In this document: piece by piece, positions 48,801-61,903 of the stretch
Position numbering within the stretch: the first letter of the stretch is position 1
Layout of the letters: every line of letters starts with the position of its first letter
Assembly: GCA_009869945.1 (NCBI GenBank)
Contig: WIXG01000027.1
Coordinates: 248,001-312,000, forward strand
Reading direction: 5' to 3'
DNA: 64,000 nucleotides
Origin: Mesaphorura yosii
Lineage: Eukaryota > Arthropoda > Collembola > Poduromorpha > Tullbergiidae
Notes under the pieces: model-generated
The model's database searches: none
Told to the model about the DNA's origin: nothing
Seen by the model: the letters and a program-made list of their open reading frames with translations, nothing else
Program-made: the position numbers and the translations under genes

Positions 48801-51800
48801 GATTGGATCTGGTATAAAAGTTTCAAAGTTTTTTCATATTTTTTAACAGATTCTTCGGGAAAGTTCATAAAAACAATTTTATGTATACATTACAAGAGTG
48901 CCCGTACGAAGTGTGGGCATGGGCCTGACCCTGGTATGGCAAGGGTCGGAGGATTGCGTGTAATAATGCGTACTAGAGTCAATATTTGTAAGCAGATATA
49001 AAAAGCTCAATATAAAATGAAATAAATAGATGCCAGCTAAATTCGAGCCGTAAATGAATTACGAAGGCAGAAATATAACGGACTGTTCATTCGCGGCGGC
49101 CTTGGTTTATCTTCCACAGAGCATAAAATGCAACTTCGACCTCTAAGTGAAGCTTCTTGACCTCACAAAATATAGAAATCTTCCTGAGATGCAGAAACGC
49201 ACTGGGCGAGAAAGATTCGAAGATTGTCTATTTGAGGAAGTCTCAGTCAGATTGCCTTTAAACAGAACTTATTACAAAGTAACTTCTGGTAATTCAGAGG
49301 GAAGGAAGATGACAAAAATAAACAATCTCTGAGCGCGAACATGGCCTGGTCTTAAAAGACTTCACTTCATATTTTTAGTTTGTTCAGGCAAACGCACAAC
49401 GCAGTGAATGCAGTATGGAAACGTGAGACGAGAAGGACTCCACATGCTCATATAATACTACAGTTAACAAATGAGGCTTTGAACTGCATTGAACCACGAC
49501 CCAATCCATAACTGCTTGCCGTTGTGCCGCTTTTAGAAGGGGTTTAAAGGAACTTCAACTGCCAAATGGAATCTGCGAATACAATCGTCAATCGCCGAGT
49601 CACATTGCTCAACCACAAGAAAGACGATGCCTCGTTTCTCAGAAACCAATAAAGCGCCGACCGAGTGGCCACCAGTTCAATATTGGCATTAACTATTTAC
49701 CCAAGACGACGAAGCAGTCTTTGCTCATCTTGAAATTCTTCACGGTATCGTCCTGCAATTGCTTGTGGAGGCAGAAAAGGTCATGCACGGCAGAAGCATA
49801 CGCAAACCACATGAATGAAATTTCACTTTTCTGAGATTCGCATTTCGCAACACCGTCACAAAAACGGACAGAATGAATTCCAACCCAGAGCAGCGTAAAG
49901 AGAATGTGCTTTGTGATGTGTGTGGAATGACCGACAAAGGCAAATTAGAGTCAAGCACTTGGACGAATGAAGCTTTGCAAAGCTAATGTGAAATTTTAAA
50001 GTCGGAATTTTGTACACGAATAAGCTCGTGTGCTTTTGCAGCATGTATAAATAAATTCCTGCATCTTTGCTGTTTCTGTTCGATTTGAATCAGGAAGATC
50101 AGAATTCGGGTGCGTTTCTGAGGTTTAGCGCAACGCAGTGTGTACGTACGCATACACGTGGGAGACTGGGCACGGAGATACTGGAGAATTCATAGAATGC
50201 AAGGATCCATGCTCTTGTTAACCCAGTTACAGTTATTACTTCTTCTCACGAATCCTGGTTCCGATCCTTCCCGCTCTGGAGTTCAGCTATCGCTAAATAA
50301 CCCGAAACTGAGTCTAGCCACTGAGTTGCGGAATCTGAGTTCATGTATCATTTTTGATGTTTATGTCCTTTAAGCATTGCAGCAAGCAGTTTCGTTGTGG
50401 CCCAGACGGCAGTGGAAAAGATCTTCTGAGGCCAGTGGCAGAATGGTCCAAATACTGCAGGAATAAAATCGATGGAATTTTCTTTATGGGATAATAAAAA
50501 TATTGCATTGTAAACAACCTGATTTTTATGCGTCATGAAAGCTCTGCGCGCTGTCGCTACTCTGATACGATTGTCTACGCGTTGTATACGGATGTGGAAT
50601 TAATATCTTGTCAACACATTATCTCTTTGTGAATTTTAGAATTTCGAGACGAAGAATCCTCAAGCAGGCAACGTAACAACGCATTATCATCATCTGCGCC
50701 TGGCTAACTTACCTGCCGGTTTATTTACGTTGTCCCGATATTGCGTCAGGTGAAAGGCGAGTCAAGCAGAATCCTTTGAAGAAGCAAAAGAAGCAGCAAC
50801 CGAGAAAGAGAAAACGAATCGAGTACGAAATTGAGAGAAATTTTTAAATGAAATGAAGTGTGAACGGCATTCTCGTCTTGCTCGCACCGCATCCAAGTTT
50901 TTTGTCGTCGTTCTTTGACTTTGAGGCTTTCTCCTTTCCTGCTCCACTCTTTTCGCTCTTGAGTTATTCTCCACCGCCACCCACAAAGGAGAAAAAGTGG
51001 AAAACGAGAACTTGAGTCATTCCTTATGTTTGCGTAACGCCTCAACTTTCTTTGTGTGCGAAAATAAGCTGAGCTTGGCTATAAATTGAAGTGTAGCAAA
51101 CGTGAACTGTGCACAGTGAATTGTGGATGAATGAATTCGATGTGTGCACTCAATGGCCTTGTTATCATTTTAAGAAACCTCACTGAAAAGGGACTCACCA
51201 ACACGATAATCTGTACATAGAAGGAAGACCTTCTCGTGCTTTAGCTGATTCCCGATGTGGTGGCCGACTAACCGCCATTGCTATACGTGCTCTAAGCCAG
51301 AGTAATGAAAACATAATTATATGAGTCTTGTACCGGTGTACGTGAAAAGAGAAACTTGAACTCAACCAACGCTACATTGAACTAGGAACGGAATAAAAAT
51401 TGCCGTAATTCGATTTTTGCACCTACCTTATATGTAGCATCGTCGTATCCGTAATTCATTCACCTTTACAATAATCCACGACACCAGATGTATACGATTT
51501 ATAGACTGAGCACTTTCCGTGTGCATGCTTTCTCCGGCTCCGTGTCATTTCCATTCTAATGGAATTTTCAATGCTCACTATTTTTGTGTATCAAAGCCAG
51601 CTCCTTTTTTGTACTCGTCGACGAGCCGTTTTCATTTTCTCTGACTGAGAAAAAGTGAATTTCGGAGCAAGAAAAAGGAGTATCATCATTAACATAAAGA
51701 ATTCGACGACGAGTTCAAACTCCGGACTCAACTACAACTCCAAAGTGACTGTACAGTGCGCGCAAAGCGAAAGCAGAAAGTACTTTCACTGACAAGAACA

Positions 51801-52287
51801 CACAAACCAAAGTTCAGTAGACTTTTAAATTATTTCCAATCGATTTATTTGTAACCTGATTGAGGTTAAGCAAGAAGAAGAGTCGCAAGCCGAAGGCAAA
51901 CTACACAGAAGCCAAGAAAAAAAGCAAGACAGAAAAATCAACGTGCATTCTTAAAGCCCATTATTACTACCATCCGCCTTGAGTTTCTGTTTGTATTTTT
52001 CCCGATCCTTCACGGACAAAAGTCAAAGAAACCACAGAAAGTAGCAAATAGAGTTTCTTTGTGCACATAAAATCTTACGCTTGTGCTTGTTTGGTGAATT
52101 GCAGTAATTTTCTAAATTAAACTTCACCCGCAATCGGTGCCGTAGAATTTATGTGAACTCGGTGTGTGATGACTGCTGCCATTAGTGTGGTTCATGTAAA
52201 TGTTTTAGTGTGAGTTCTGCGTCGATTTTTGGGAAGAAGAATTTAGTGTGGTCAAATTGAAGATTGTCAACCTAATAGTGCTCGTCA
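42825..52287. other. Intergenic or leader region without a recognised coding gene (about 9.5 kb)
   Basis: I read both strands and found no conserved protein, tRNA or rRNA. Open frames such as 43725-44075 (+, opens with TTG), 45357-45584 (+), 45875-46255 (-), 47758-48090 (-) and 50746-51045 (-) have no recognisable family and mostly lack a good start. A leader-like block at about 48105-48531 ends in a perfect GTAAGT and may be a non-coding first exon. Short GGCA repeats occur near 46011-46024. The final ~600 bases (51700-52287) are purine-rich and probably hold the promoter and 5' UTR of the ephrin-like gene. Confidence 0.6.
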
Positions 52288-52409
52288 ATGGGGCTGATGG
52301 CGTTATATTTGGGTCTCCTTTTGTTGCTTCTTTTTGTTTTTGAATCCTTTCCCCAGGAGTCGGTCTGCGTCCGTCTGCCGGATATTTATTGGAATGCCAC
52401 CAATCCAAT
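52288..52409 (+). CDS. Ephrin-like first coding exon (signal peptide and start of the receptor-binding domain), partial gene
   Basis: From the ATG at 52288, preceded by an in-frame TAG at 52273-52275, 40 codons plus two bases run to the donor GTAAGT at 52410. Residues 1-20 form a hydrophobic signal peptide (a run of Leu at 10-15). Then comes ESVCVRLPDIYWNATNP, matching the first strand of ephrins (vertebrate YWNSSNPK, fly YWHTSNPI), including an N-glycosylation sequon (NAT). To my recollection vertebrate ephrin genes also have their first intron directly after this motif, so the donor position fits. Ephrins are cell-surface ligands of Eph receptor kinases in axon guidance and boundary formation. 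The hallmark ICP-containing exons were not found downstream in the window, so the rest of the gene probably lies beyond position 64000. The call rests on a short stretch. Confidence 0.6.
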
Positions 52410-52517
52410 GTAAGTTTTTCGAGCTCATATTCTTGTATGCAATGCAAAGCAATTCAACTCAATCTCGCAAAGCTTTGATTTCATGTGACCAAAATTTACT
52501 CTCCCTGTGCGTTTTAG

Positions 52518-52629
52518 GCCATTTAATCGTAACGATCTTGAGGAGGACCAAAAATGGATAAAAGTACAAGTCGCAAACAATTCGCCGCAGTTCTCAAGCA
52601 GGCAAAGCCAGAGAGCAGAACATTTCATT
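52518..52629 (+). CDS. Possible short alternative second exon of the ephrin-like gene
   Basis: A very good acceptor (CTCTCCCTGTGCGTTTTAG, ending at 52517) lies 108 nt after the donor of the preceding exon, matching the small-intron size of this genome. Joined in phase, it continues NPMPFNRNDLEEDQKWIKVQ and ends with a TGA about 37 codons on. A poly(A) signal follows at 52713-52718. This would make a secreted protein of about 77 residues with only the very start of the ephrin domain. It could be a real short isoform, a small separate secreted-protein gene, or a decoy acceptor. Weak similarity to ephrin after NP is not enough to decide. Confidence 0.35.
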
Positions 52630-52712
52630 TGATTACTTTAAACCGCATCATGTCAATTGAAGACTGCGCTCCTCGCTTGCAGTCGAACCGACGATTTCTA
52701 AAGAAGTAGGGA

Positions 52713-52718
52713 AATAAA
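52713..52718 (+). promoter_or_regulatory. Candidate intronic poly(A) signal after the short ephrin-like exon
   Basis: AATAAA about 85 nt after the TGA of the candidate short exon. Use would end the transcript in what is otherwise ephrin intron 1. Confidence 0.3.
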
Positions 52719-53228
52719 AGTTGTGAATCACGTCTCACAAGTTTTTATTTGGTTTAACATTTACTTGCATCCTCGCATCAGGCCTCGACTGCGCAGCACT
52801 GCCTGTACATTTATTTGTCTATTCTTTCAACAAGCTCAATTTACTTCTAATGTTGTTAGAAGAATCGCAACCGACCGCCAGGCACACATTTGTGCCCATC
52901 AACGATCGTGTCTGCAGCGCGCCTCGTCTTTAGACGGGTTCAGACTGTTTAGGAAGCAAGTCCTAAAGTTCTATGGCCCATTCCATTTCAATCTGAAATC
53001 ACTTAGGCGTAAACTGGCTGTGGTTGTGCAACATCGCCTTGTGGAAGGTTACTCGCTTTATTAGCATCCGTGGTTTTAAGCTTAGTGTCAGATGTCTTTC
53101 ATTTTCTCCGGAGTTCGCAACATAGGCACAGCATTAAATTCAAACTTTGCATATTCACGCTTGTGATAGATCGTTGATTTCGCATAAATAGGCTAAGGTG
53201 AAAGAATGCAGTTGTTGGTGCTTGCTTG

Positions 53229-53249
53229 TGGCCTGCAGCTGGCAGGCCA
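53229..53249. repeat. Short GC-rich inverted repeat
   Basis: TGGCCTGC, a 5-nt spacer, then its exact reverse complement GCAGGCCA. It lies within a 19-codon ATG frame (53206-53265) whose peptide begins MQLLVLAC. Meaning unknown. Confidence 0.6.
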
Positions 53250-56200
53250 GACTAAAGGTTCGTAACACATTTTGGACACATTTGGTATTTACTTTGACAA
53301 TAATCATAAATAACTACGCTCATAAAGCTCATAATGTACTCTTGCGTTGCAGTGTGAGCTATGAAATATGTTCATGATTGCTCCATAAGCACACATATAA
53401 GTAGTCACAATCACACAGTTTAAGATAAAAGAATTTATTTCTTCCTTCCCTGCTCTTGTTTTGCCTTCTTGTCTCGTGCTTGGCAGGCCGGCAGACAGCA
53501 TCGGGCATGAACTTGCAACTTTTCACTTCTCCGCGCTGTGCTTTATCCTGCTCAAAGATTTTATAACCTTCTGACACGATTCCTTCTTTTCCTGTGAGCC
53601 ACTTCCTCGTGCTGCTCCTGCTCCCGTGCCTGTGTATTGCAAATACTTTCAATATGCACAAGTTTATGCGTGTACAGCAGTCTTAAGTCTCAGCCCGACG
53701 TGGAACTGTGCGAGGAGAAAAGAAAGGAAAGTTTGTGAAAAAAATCAAGATTAAAACCTACATTTACTTTCTCCTCTGTTACAGTTCCGATCCAACTTTT
53801 TCCTGAACCAACTCCACTTTCATGCTACTTTCTTATCCTTTATTGTCATCTTAATACTTTTTTCCTGCAAGAGTAAAAGTTTTGTGTTACCTTATTACAA
53901 GTCATCAACAGAGTATTTATTGATGATTCCGAAGAGCATAAAGAAGAGCGGGCAGTGCATTGCGACAAGGAAAAGCAGGCTCGGAAAGAGTAAAACGTTT
54001 AGTCATGGTAAAAAATAATATGTCAACATCATTGTACAATCATATATTACATCATATATCATGTTACGCTGCCACCTTCGCTGTGCCCTCTCCTTTCCCT
54101 CACAGAACTGAGTTGTGCCAGAAAATTATTACGAGCGCTGCTCATGAAAGCAAGTATTCAGATATGTTTGATATATGACCATTCATAGCTGTGTTAATGC
54201 CCACGTTTGAGTTTACCCGCTGCCGTGCTGTATGTTTGTGTAGCAGAATCAAATAATTACCTTTGCTCGAAATGTCAAGGCATAAATGTCCCACATTCCA
54301 GCTCCGTAAAAACTCACATGAACCAATCGACTCTTTTTGCGGGTTGCTGTACAAAATTTTGGAGACCGCGAATGCTACTTCATATTATGCTAGCGCTAGA
54401 AAGCGCCCAGGTTCGTACGCATCGTAGAGTTCAACTGGCGAAACCGGTCTGCTCCATTCAAACGGTTCTGTTCCTTTGCATGAATTCAGGGGGTTCTGAC
54501 ATTCTCTCACTTTGCGTGCATGCCAAGTGAAAGCGAGCACATTCCCAATTTGCTTTGACATGACACACGGCTAGATGGGTAGGCTACACGATGATGCTCT
54601 AGTTGCCATTCTAATTCCAGTGAGCAGTCGACTGTGTAATCATTTCCTTAATTCATTTTTACACATTAACCCAATTTCTCCCACATGGTACCAAATCAAA
54701 CGCATGCAAGGCAGTGCGCACAAGTCCTTCAAAATTAGCCCAGGGAAAATTAGTCTCTGTTAGAGCGAGTTTGGGCGAATACAGTTTCGTGTAATTATGT
54801 TGAGCATAACTTGTACTGGTGTCATATCGCAGAAATGCGGCCCAAAGGTTGAATCATTCCCCCATAATTTATTTAGGAACTGGAGCTTGCAATCTCGAGT
54901 AAGAATTTAGATGCAAGCTAATGTTTGCATCGAAGGCATGTATAGATTGACAATCAGGAGAAAGACTTAGCGTCGCACCGACCGCACGTGTTTGCGGGAA
55001 TAATGGCCCTAGCCAGCTCACACGCCGAATTCTGCCTGCGAGGAAGAAGTTATAACCACGATAACACCGATGACATTACAGATTACATTAAAAACTCAAG
55101 GGGAAACCATTAATGGGTCTATGTGTAATGTATTTGTTCGTGAGCTGTACTATTCCGCTGATGGTAAGAAATGCGAATTGGTAAAATAAAATAATTTCGG
55201 ACCACGACTAAAAGCCATTATTATCATGGAAATGTAATAATACACGAGGCGATCGTATTTTCGCTGTGCCTGAGAACGAGCGACTGCGACTACGACAGAA
55301 ACGTGCAGTGTCGAGAGGAACAATCGAAAGAGAAACTTAGCCTTAATATTAAATTTTGAAAACCCACAAAATAATATAATAAAAGGCCGAGGTGGAGAGC
55401 GGAATTGAATTGGCAGAGAAAGAACGTGGTCATTGTTAACATTCGTCGAGTATGTGGATGGATTGCAAATGAACCTTTTAATAAATACATTACTAACTCT
55501 TAGCGTGCAGGTCGTTGCAATAGTACCCTTGTCCGAAGGTGTTTGGCAAGCAAATTTAATGCTACGCGTGAAATGCGTATATGTGTCGAATGCCATGTCA
55601 GGTAGTCTGAGATTTTAGTCGTAGAACGCGAAATAATAATGTGCCATTCTGGAAATAATTTCTCAATGTTCTCCCTCTAGCCCTAATGCACCAAATGTTG
55701 TAATAGAATTTAAACTCTTCGCATAGTCAAGTTAAGTTATCAAACTTGAAAACTTTAGCATTCAACTCTTCGTACCGCGTGATTTTAACTTCAAGTTTGA
55801 AATTTGCTGAAAATTACTGTATTCATGAGTTTTAGCGGTGTGCATTACAAGCATGATCTCTACTGTGGTGTTTGCAACTTCTCATGTCGGAGTTTAGCCA
55901 GTAGCAATGTAATTTCAGTTCCGTGCGCGTAATAATAAGCATATCATATATTATTATACGGGGAACACTTATCATCCAGGCCATAATTGTTGGAATTATG
56001 GAAATCTGAGAATGAGAGAGGGAAAGAGGGCGGCTTATGCTCTGGAAAACGCAACCTGAGAAATACACAACGCACTCCAACCGCAATGAACGTGGAAGCA
56101 CCAAGAGCTTCAGCTGCCTTCCCTTCGGCATGGGAGTGCGGATTGAGCCATCATGCTTTGATTTTCATCCTTCCAGGGGTACTTTATGTTAATTCGGTGC

Positions 56201-59200
56201 ATACAATGTAATATACGATTACTTCAGATTATCCATGTGTTACAACAAGGCATCTGATCCCTTCCATCAAAGCTTCTCTTATCAGGGGTCCAGTTGTCTC
56301 CTTCCTTCATGCAATCCACATGAGGAGTACTAATGAGAATGGATTTCGCAGTGAAAATCGTTTCTATAGGGCAATTTTTATACTGACATACAAAGAACTT
56401 CGAACGTGGCATTTGCTCGTTCAGTCATAAGCCATGTTCGTCTTTCTTGGTCATAAATGGCAAACGAAACTAATCAATACAAACAGCCGAACATGCGCTC
56501 AATGCTATGAACTGGACGCAACTCCATTTCGTCCATTCTAATAATTCATTTTTCTCACATTCATATTTCAATTATTTGACTCAACACGAAGCACGTACGC
56601 AATTTTGTGCCCCGCTCGCGTCCGGGTTGAACGCGCTCGCATATGAGAAACTAATTTAGAAAGTCAATATTTGTACGGTGAAAGAAGTAATGGAAATACG
56701 GGGATTTCGCTCATTATAATGCTGATTGAAAATGGCGATGGACGCCGAATGACACGGTAATTTCTCAGGACATTGTTATACGACGCATTATGGCCCGGAA
56801 TGTGAACCGTATAAATATATGACGATAATAAATCGCCATTCTAACTAGTCGTTCGCACAATAACACCTGAAGTATGGAACGTGCAAAATTATCAACGGAA
56901 TAGATAGCCGACTGCTCCGTCATCATCGTAACAAGAAATACAAATGAACGAGTTCAGCTATGCATACCGAACCAACAACAATACAGTGAATCGCTTCGTA
57001 CACAGTAAAAAATTGTGAGACATTTCTGATAATTGGTTCGCTGCATGCAAATATATCACCAATGCACAGAAAAAGAACTGAATTTTGTATTTCCTTGGCT
57101 CGTTTCGGCTCTTTATTGGGGACGGGACTTTGCCCATTACCGAGCAATTCCTGCTCCGTGAATAAAACACGCGTTTGAATTATGCAGAAGAGAGGTGTAC
57201 TAACCATAGCCAATAACTAAACTCAATTTTGCACCCTTCATTGATCTGTACTGTGTGTATAAGCTCACGCATCAGAAAAACGTATAAAATATCAATTTAC
57301 AAGCAACCAATAATTTCAACACTCGGCAGTGCCTCGCAATCGCACTGCACCGTGCTCCGTGTCGATGAAATCAACACAAATTCAGGCTGCAAACCCTTTG
57401 AACTCTGCTCACATTTCTCAGAGTCGAGCAAGCACGGAACGAAAGCCAACAAATAAATTATTTCGCGTTTCGTGTGATTTCATAATAATAACAAGTCACC
57501 AGTCGCACGTCACAAACGAAATAATCCCATTGCATATTATTACAAGCAACACAACTTGTAATTCGTAATCGCAACTCAGGCCAGGACCTAAGACGCATGG
57601 TATCGTACAACAATGGCAAGCCACATGGCACATGCACATTATGGGAATGAGTATTGCGGTTTGCCACTCAGACTGAATAATAAATAGCGTGACTTTTGGT
57701 GTTTATTTACATTTTCACCACCATTTTTTGCGCTGAAACCCACTTCAATATTATTAGCATTATCGTAATGATATGATGCAAAAAATCGAGTAATGATAGT
57801 AATGTGCGGTTGCAGCAGGAGTCGGAAACGATAGAACGTGAGGCTTGTGCTATTTATGCGTGCGCCTTGTGAGTATGTAAGCGTGCTTTGATTAGGAGCA
57901 GATTTATTCGTCTCTCGTCTACTGTCACCATTAACACCGTTATAAAATTCACTTCGGAATTTCTTGCTCATTACTCAAATGGCAATAATGACTTACACAA
58001 CAAGGAAGCACATGATTTGGATCGGGAAAACTTATGATGGAATAAGCTGCAAACTTTTGCGATATGACAAAGAACAAAAGACCAGGCAACATAAATTGGA
58101 CGAGTTGATCACGTACAAAGTGATGACAATGATTGCTATTATGATGGAGACGAAAGAGCAGAAGTTGTGATTTGGGAGAAAGCAGAGAAAAACTTGTGTC
58201 GAACAAATGAACAACTTTCTCATAATCGTGCTTTATCACACAAGCTGTTTTTTTCGTGCTCAGTTGTTTGCGAAACATATGAGCAAGACAAGCAATGGGC
58301 TGTGTGCCTTTTGTGGCGATGGGATGGAAGTCATAAGTACTTGAGTCGCCGAGTCGTCGACTTGTTACAAGTTGAGTCTTCAAGTACAAGTTGGAATTAT
58401 AAAAACAAGCTACAACGACAGGTAGCAGGACAAAGTTTTCATTTCGGGAACCATCGTGAAAGTGCTGAGTTTGTCCTGGCAATAGAAGCACTTATATTAT
58501 GCTACTTGAGTGACTTGAATAGTTTGCCTGTAAACTGCAGTCTGGCTTGAAGGAAATGAAAGGAAAATGAGTTTTTAGTTGTTGTTTGGTAACTTGGTTG
58601 GGCTATTTGTACGCATAAGTTGCAGACTGAGACTAGACTGTTCGGTGTCTGTGTAAGAGAAGGACAGGATGTAATCTCTGTGTAAGTCTCTTCTGGGGAT
58701 TTCGCATTCACTTTTCACACTTCAATGACTCTACCGTCGCCATCGTCTAGTACTACACTGTAACTCAGAGCTAGAACCATCGTCAAGTCGCCATCGTGCT
58801 CGCCTGTCTACCTGTGCGTGCCATTTGCAATTGACGTTGGGTTTAAGCAGAACGGACAAAAGTTTGCTATTCATAAGCAGATTATTAACGCCATGTATTC
58901 TGAGGAGATATTTCGCTTTACCAGAAAAGCTGCAAATTTTGGCGTTTACGCTTCCGCTACAATGAACCCTAATCAGCATAGGCTAAAAATTAAAGCTAGG
59001 AGGACGTTCAGCGCTGCCAAGATTTCTGTTGCACGATGTGTTTTAACCGGATAAAATTAGGCTGTTGCACAAAATTACTTTATTACACATTTTTGAGACG
59101 TGCAGGCTCCAGCTCTTAAGATCCTTGCGTAAACAATAACAGTTTTGTGCGGTGCACTTAAAGCAAGCAAAAAAGGGTAATTTGTCATTCATTTTAGGAG

Positions 59201-61760
59201 AGAATAATTCGTCACTCGACCCTCCGTTTGAGTAAACTTAATTGTCAACCCATACCAATGCCTTGCTTGAGCTTCAGCCATGAGTCTCCAGATTTAATGC
59301 TTTTCCAAAGTAATAAACTTGTCCGTTATTTTCTCCATTTCTGGCTCTGGTTGTTTCAAAGCCAAGTTCCGTCCTGTTTATAATTTTGCTTAATGTGACT
59401 GCACTTGCACTTTAACTATGACTCTGCTCTCAAACCTTTGACAGGCGAGCCGGGAAATGTAAATATGTATTTCGAGTGAAGTACAGTAAACAAAAGCTGG
59501 GCAGAGAGCTAAGAATGAGCGTGTATTCTCTCGCAAGCATCAAATCATGCTCAAGACACAATAATATGTCAACTTAAATGTAACAACGTGCCAAGCTGTT
59601 TCTGAGAGTAATTTACTGGTTGCATGCGTTTAATGCGTGTTGTGCGTGTAGTTTTCTCTTCTGCACTGACATTGATGCCTCGATGCAGTTACAATGACTC
59701 AAGATTATAAAAAATGAACGACGCGTGATGTCTTGCAATATACGACTGCACTGCAAGAGAAGCATGAGGCGCTTATTAAAGGCGAAGGAATGCCGAGTAA
59801 GCAGAAAACGGGTACGGGAATTCGGGAACTACAATGCACTCAAAGTGAAGATACACTTCTGCAGTCTTGTGAATATGGCCCATTAAAGACAAAGTGGGAA
59901 AATGACAAAATAAAACTCTTTACAACAGCAACAAGAAGTTTAAACTTGGTTACACATTATGGCTGGAATAGGCAGTCTGACTCCCATCGCCATAAATAAA
60001 CATAGTTCGTCGCCCGTCGCCTTCTACTGCCAGTTAGCAAGCAACCACTGCTCAAGCCAAGACTCACATCATCCACTTTGTCTAATGAACTTAATTAAGA
60101 TCTGTCTTCCCAAAGTACAAGAGACCGAGAGAACGACAAAGTGAAAAAACACAAGTCGAGCTTGCTCTGTAATATGATAATGTAGCGTCAGATGATGAAT
60201 TTTCCCGCATCTTCGACTCCAATTCCTCCCGAGCCGCTCCGCCCATTCCTCCCTCTCTGCCACTTTTCCAAATCAGAGTTTAATACAAATGCGAGGCCAA
60301 TAAGAGTTCTGGAATTCTATTAAAATTGAATCCGAGAAAAATGATAATGATTAAAAAATGTGTAATGACAAACGACGATACTTTTCCTCTGCCTCTTCCT
60401 CCAACTTTTTTCTCGTCTAATTCTGACTTGATTAATATCCAACTTTCAATTCTGCTACTTGTGTCTGCGAGGCAAGAGGCAGACAAGTTATAGAAGATTA
60501 TCTCTCAGAAGTAAAGCGATTAATGGGTACACGAATGCTTCATTTTCATTCGATTCCTAGTCGTCACATTCCAGCCATCTTATCTCTTTATAAAATAGGA
60601 GTTCCTCTAAGCTTCCATCTGTCACTTCTACTGTACTAACTTTGCGATTGTTGCCTCTAAACTTTTCGGGCCTACAGTTGCGTTTGCCGGCATGATGCGT
60701 TGGTTTTATCATGCTCATTTGCTTGAGAATTTCCCTTCTGCTGCATTTTCATTATTTTCCACTGCATTTTCAGTCAAGCAGACAGACTGAATTCGGCTGC
60801 ACTATTTTCAACCGATTCTGCACTCCAGCAGAACAAGCGTACGCACGTGCTCTCACCCCTTCACGCTGAATTCAGTGCACCAACACTTTCTTCTCAATTC
60901 GCTCCTTCTTGTGAGCACGCTTTCCAAATTCGACTTGCGATACTTTTTTGCTGTGCTCAGTGCAATTTGAAGCCTCCGTCTCCTCTTACTAATAGCACGC
61001 ATGTTTTTTTTTCTGGCGGGGGCATCAGCGTCGGATTTTTGTCTATGCAACTTATACTTTCGCCGACTGCACGTATCCTTGAGGGATTTCATGCTCTTGA
61101 CAATAATAATGCAAGAACGTGGTTTAGGGTTGCTTGCAATTGCAAGTGGGAATTTGGGTGGTCACATAAGTATAGCGCATATGCAATTCCCAATTCCAAT
61201 TTTTGTACATTTTGTGCAACCGAGGAAAGCAGAACCAGAAATTGGGAGCGGGATTGATGAGTTAAGGACTTGAATGTCAGTGCCTGTCTGGCTCGACTCG
61301 AGTCATTCTATTCAGTCAATCCTGTTTCGTGGTGTTAGTCAGTCTTGGAGAAAGCATCGGAAGGAAAGGCTTGGCGAAGCAGCGTATAATATTTTATCCG
61401 AAGAGAAGAATGGTGTGCTTTCACGGAAAGCAGAGACCGCTCTCGCATTCAAGTACAAGTTCATGCATTATTAGTAAAAGCGCAGAAATATTCATTTGTG
61501 TTCGCCGTGCTTCTGTCTATGGAAGAGCAAAATGGGCGACTCAATACGCGCCACTACTTGCTCCTTCTCGTGGCATGCTGCCGGCTGGTGCTGGTGCCGA
61601 AAGAACAAAAATGTAGTTCAATTCTGCAATGCAATTTATAAAAAATGCAATTTACCTTGTTCATCGCAGCACTTTCTCTTCACTGCACCTCACCGAAATA
61701 TATTAGGATTAGATCTGCAAGGCATTGTACGGGGCTACAACCAACATATTTCTCTTCCAG

Positions 61761-61903
61761 ACGCACAGAAGCAAGCTGTACGGCATGCTCTTGCCCTGCT
61801 GATGACTGATGACAAGGAATGCTACAAAGTACTGCATCAAGTGTCTGCCTGTAGTGCACGAGTTTATTTCAAAGGAAAGCTGTCTTTCCTTTTGTCATTT
61901 ACT
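61761..61903 (+). other. Exon-like segment with strong splice sites (unassigned)
   Basis: The acceptor TATTTCTCTTCCAG (61747-61760) and the perfect donor GTAAGT (61904) bracket 143 nt that is open in one frame only (entry phase 1, exit phase 0). That frame encodes AQKQAVRHALALLMTDDKEC and onward to KGKLSFLLSFT. It does not fit the exit phase of the ephrin-like exon and shows no family I recognise. It may be an internal exon of an unrecognised gene or chance. Confidence 0.25.

Noticed and set aside
53206-53265. 19-codon signal-peptide-like ORF beginning MQLLVLAC
   Set aside because: It is very short, ends in TAA, has only a weak donor-like GTTCGT, and no conserved context.
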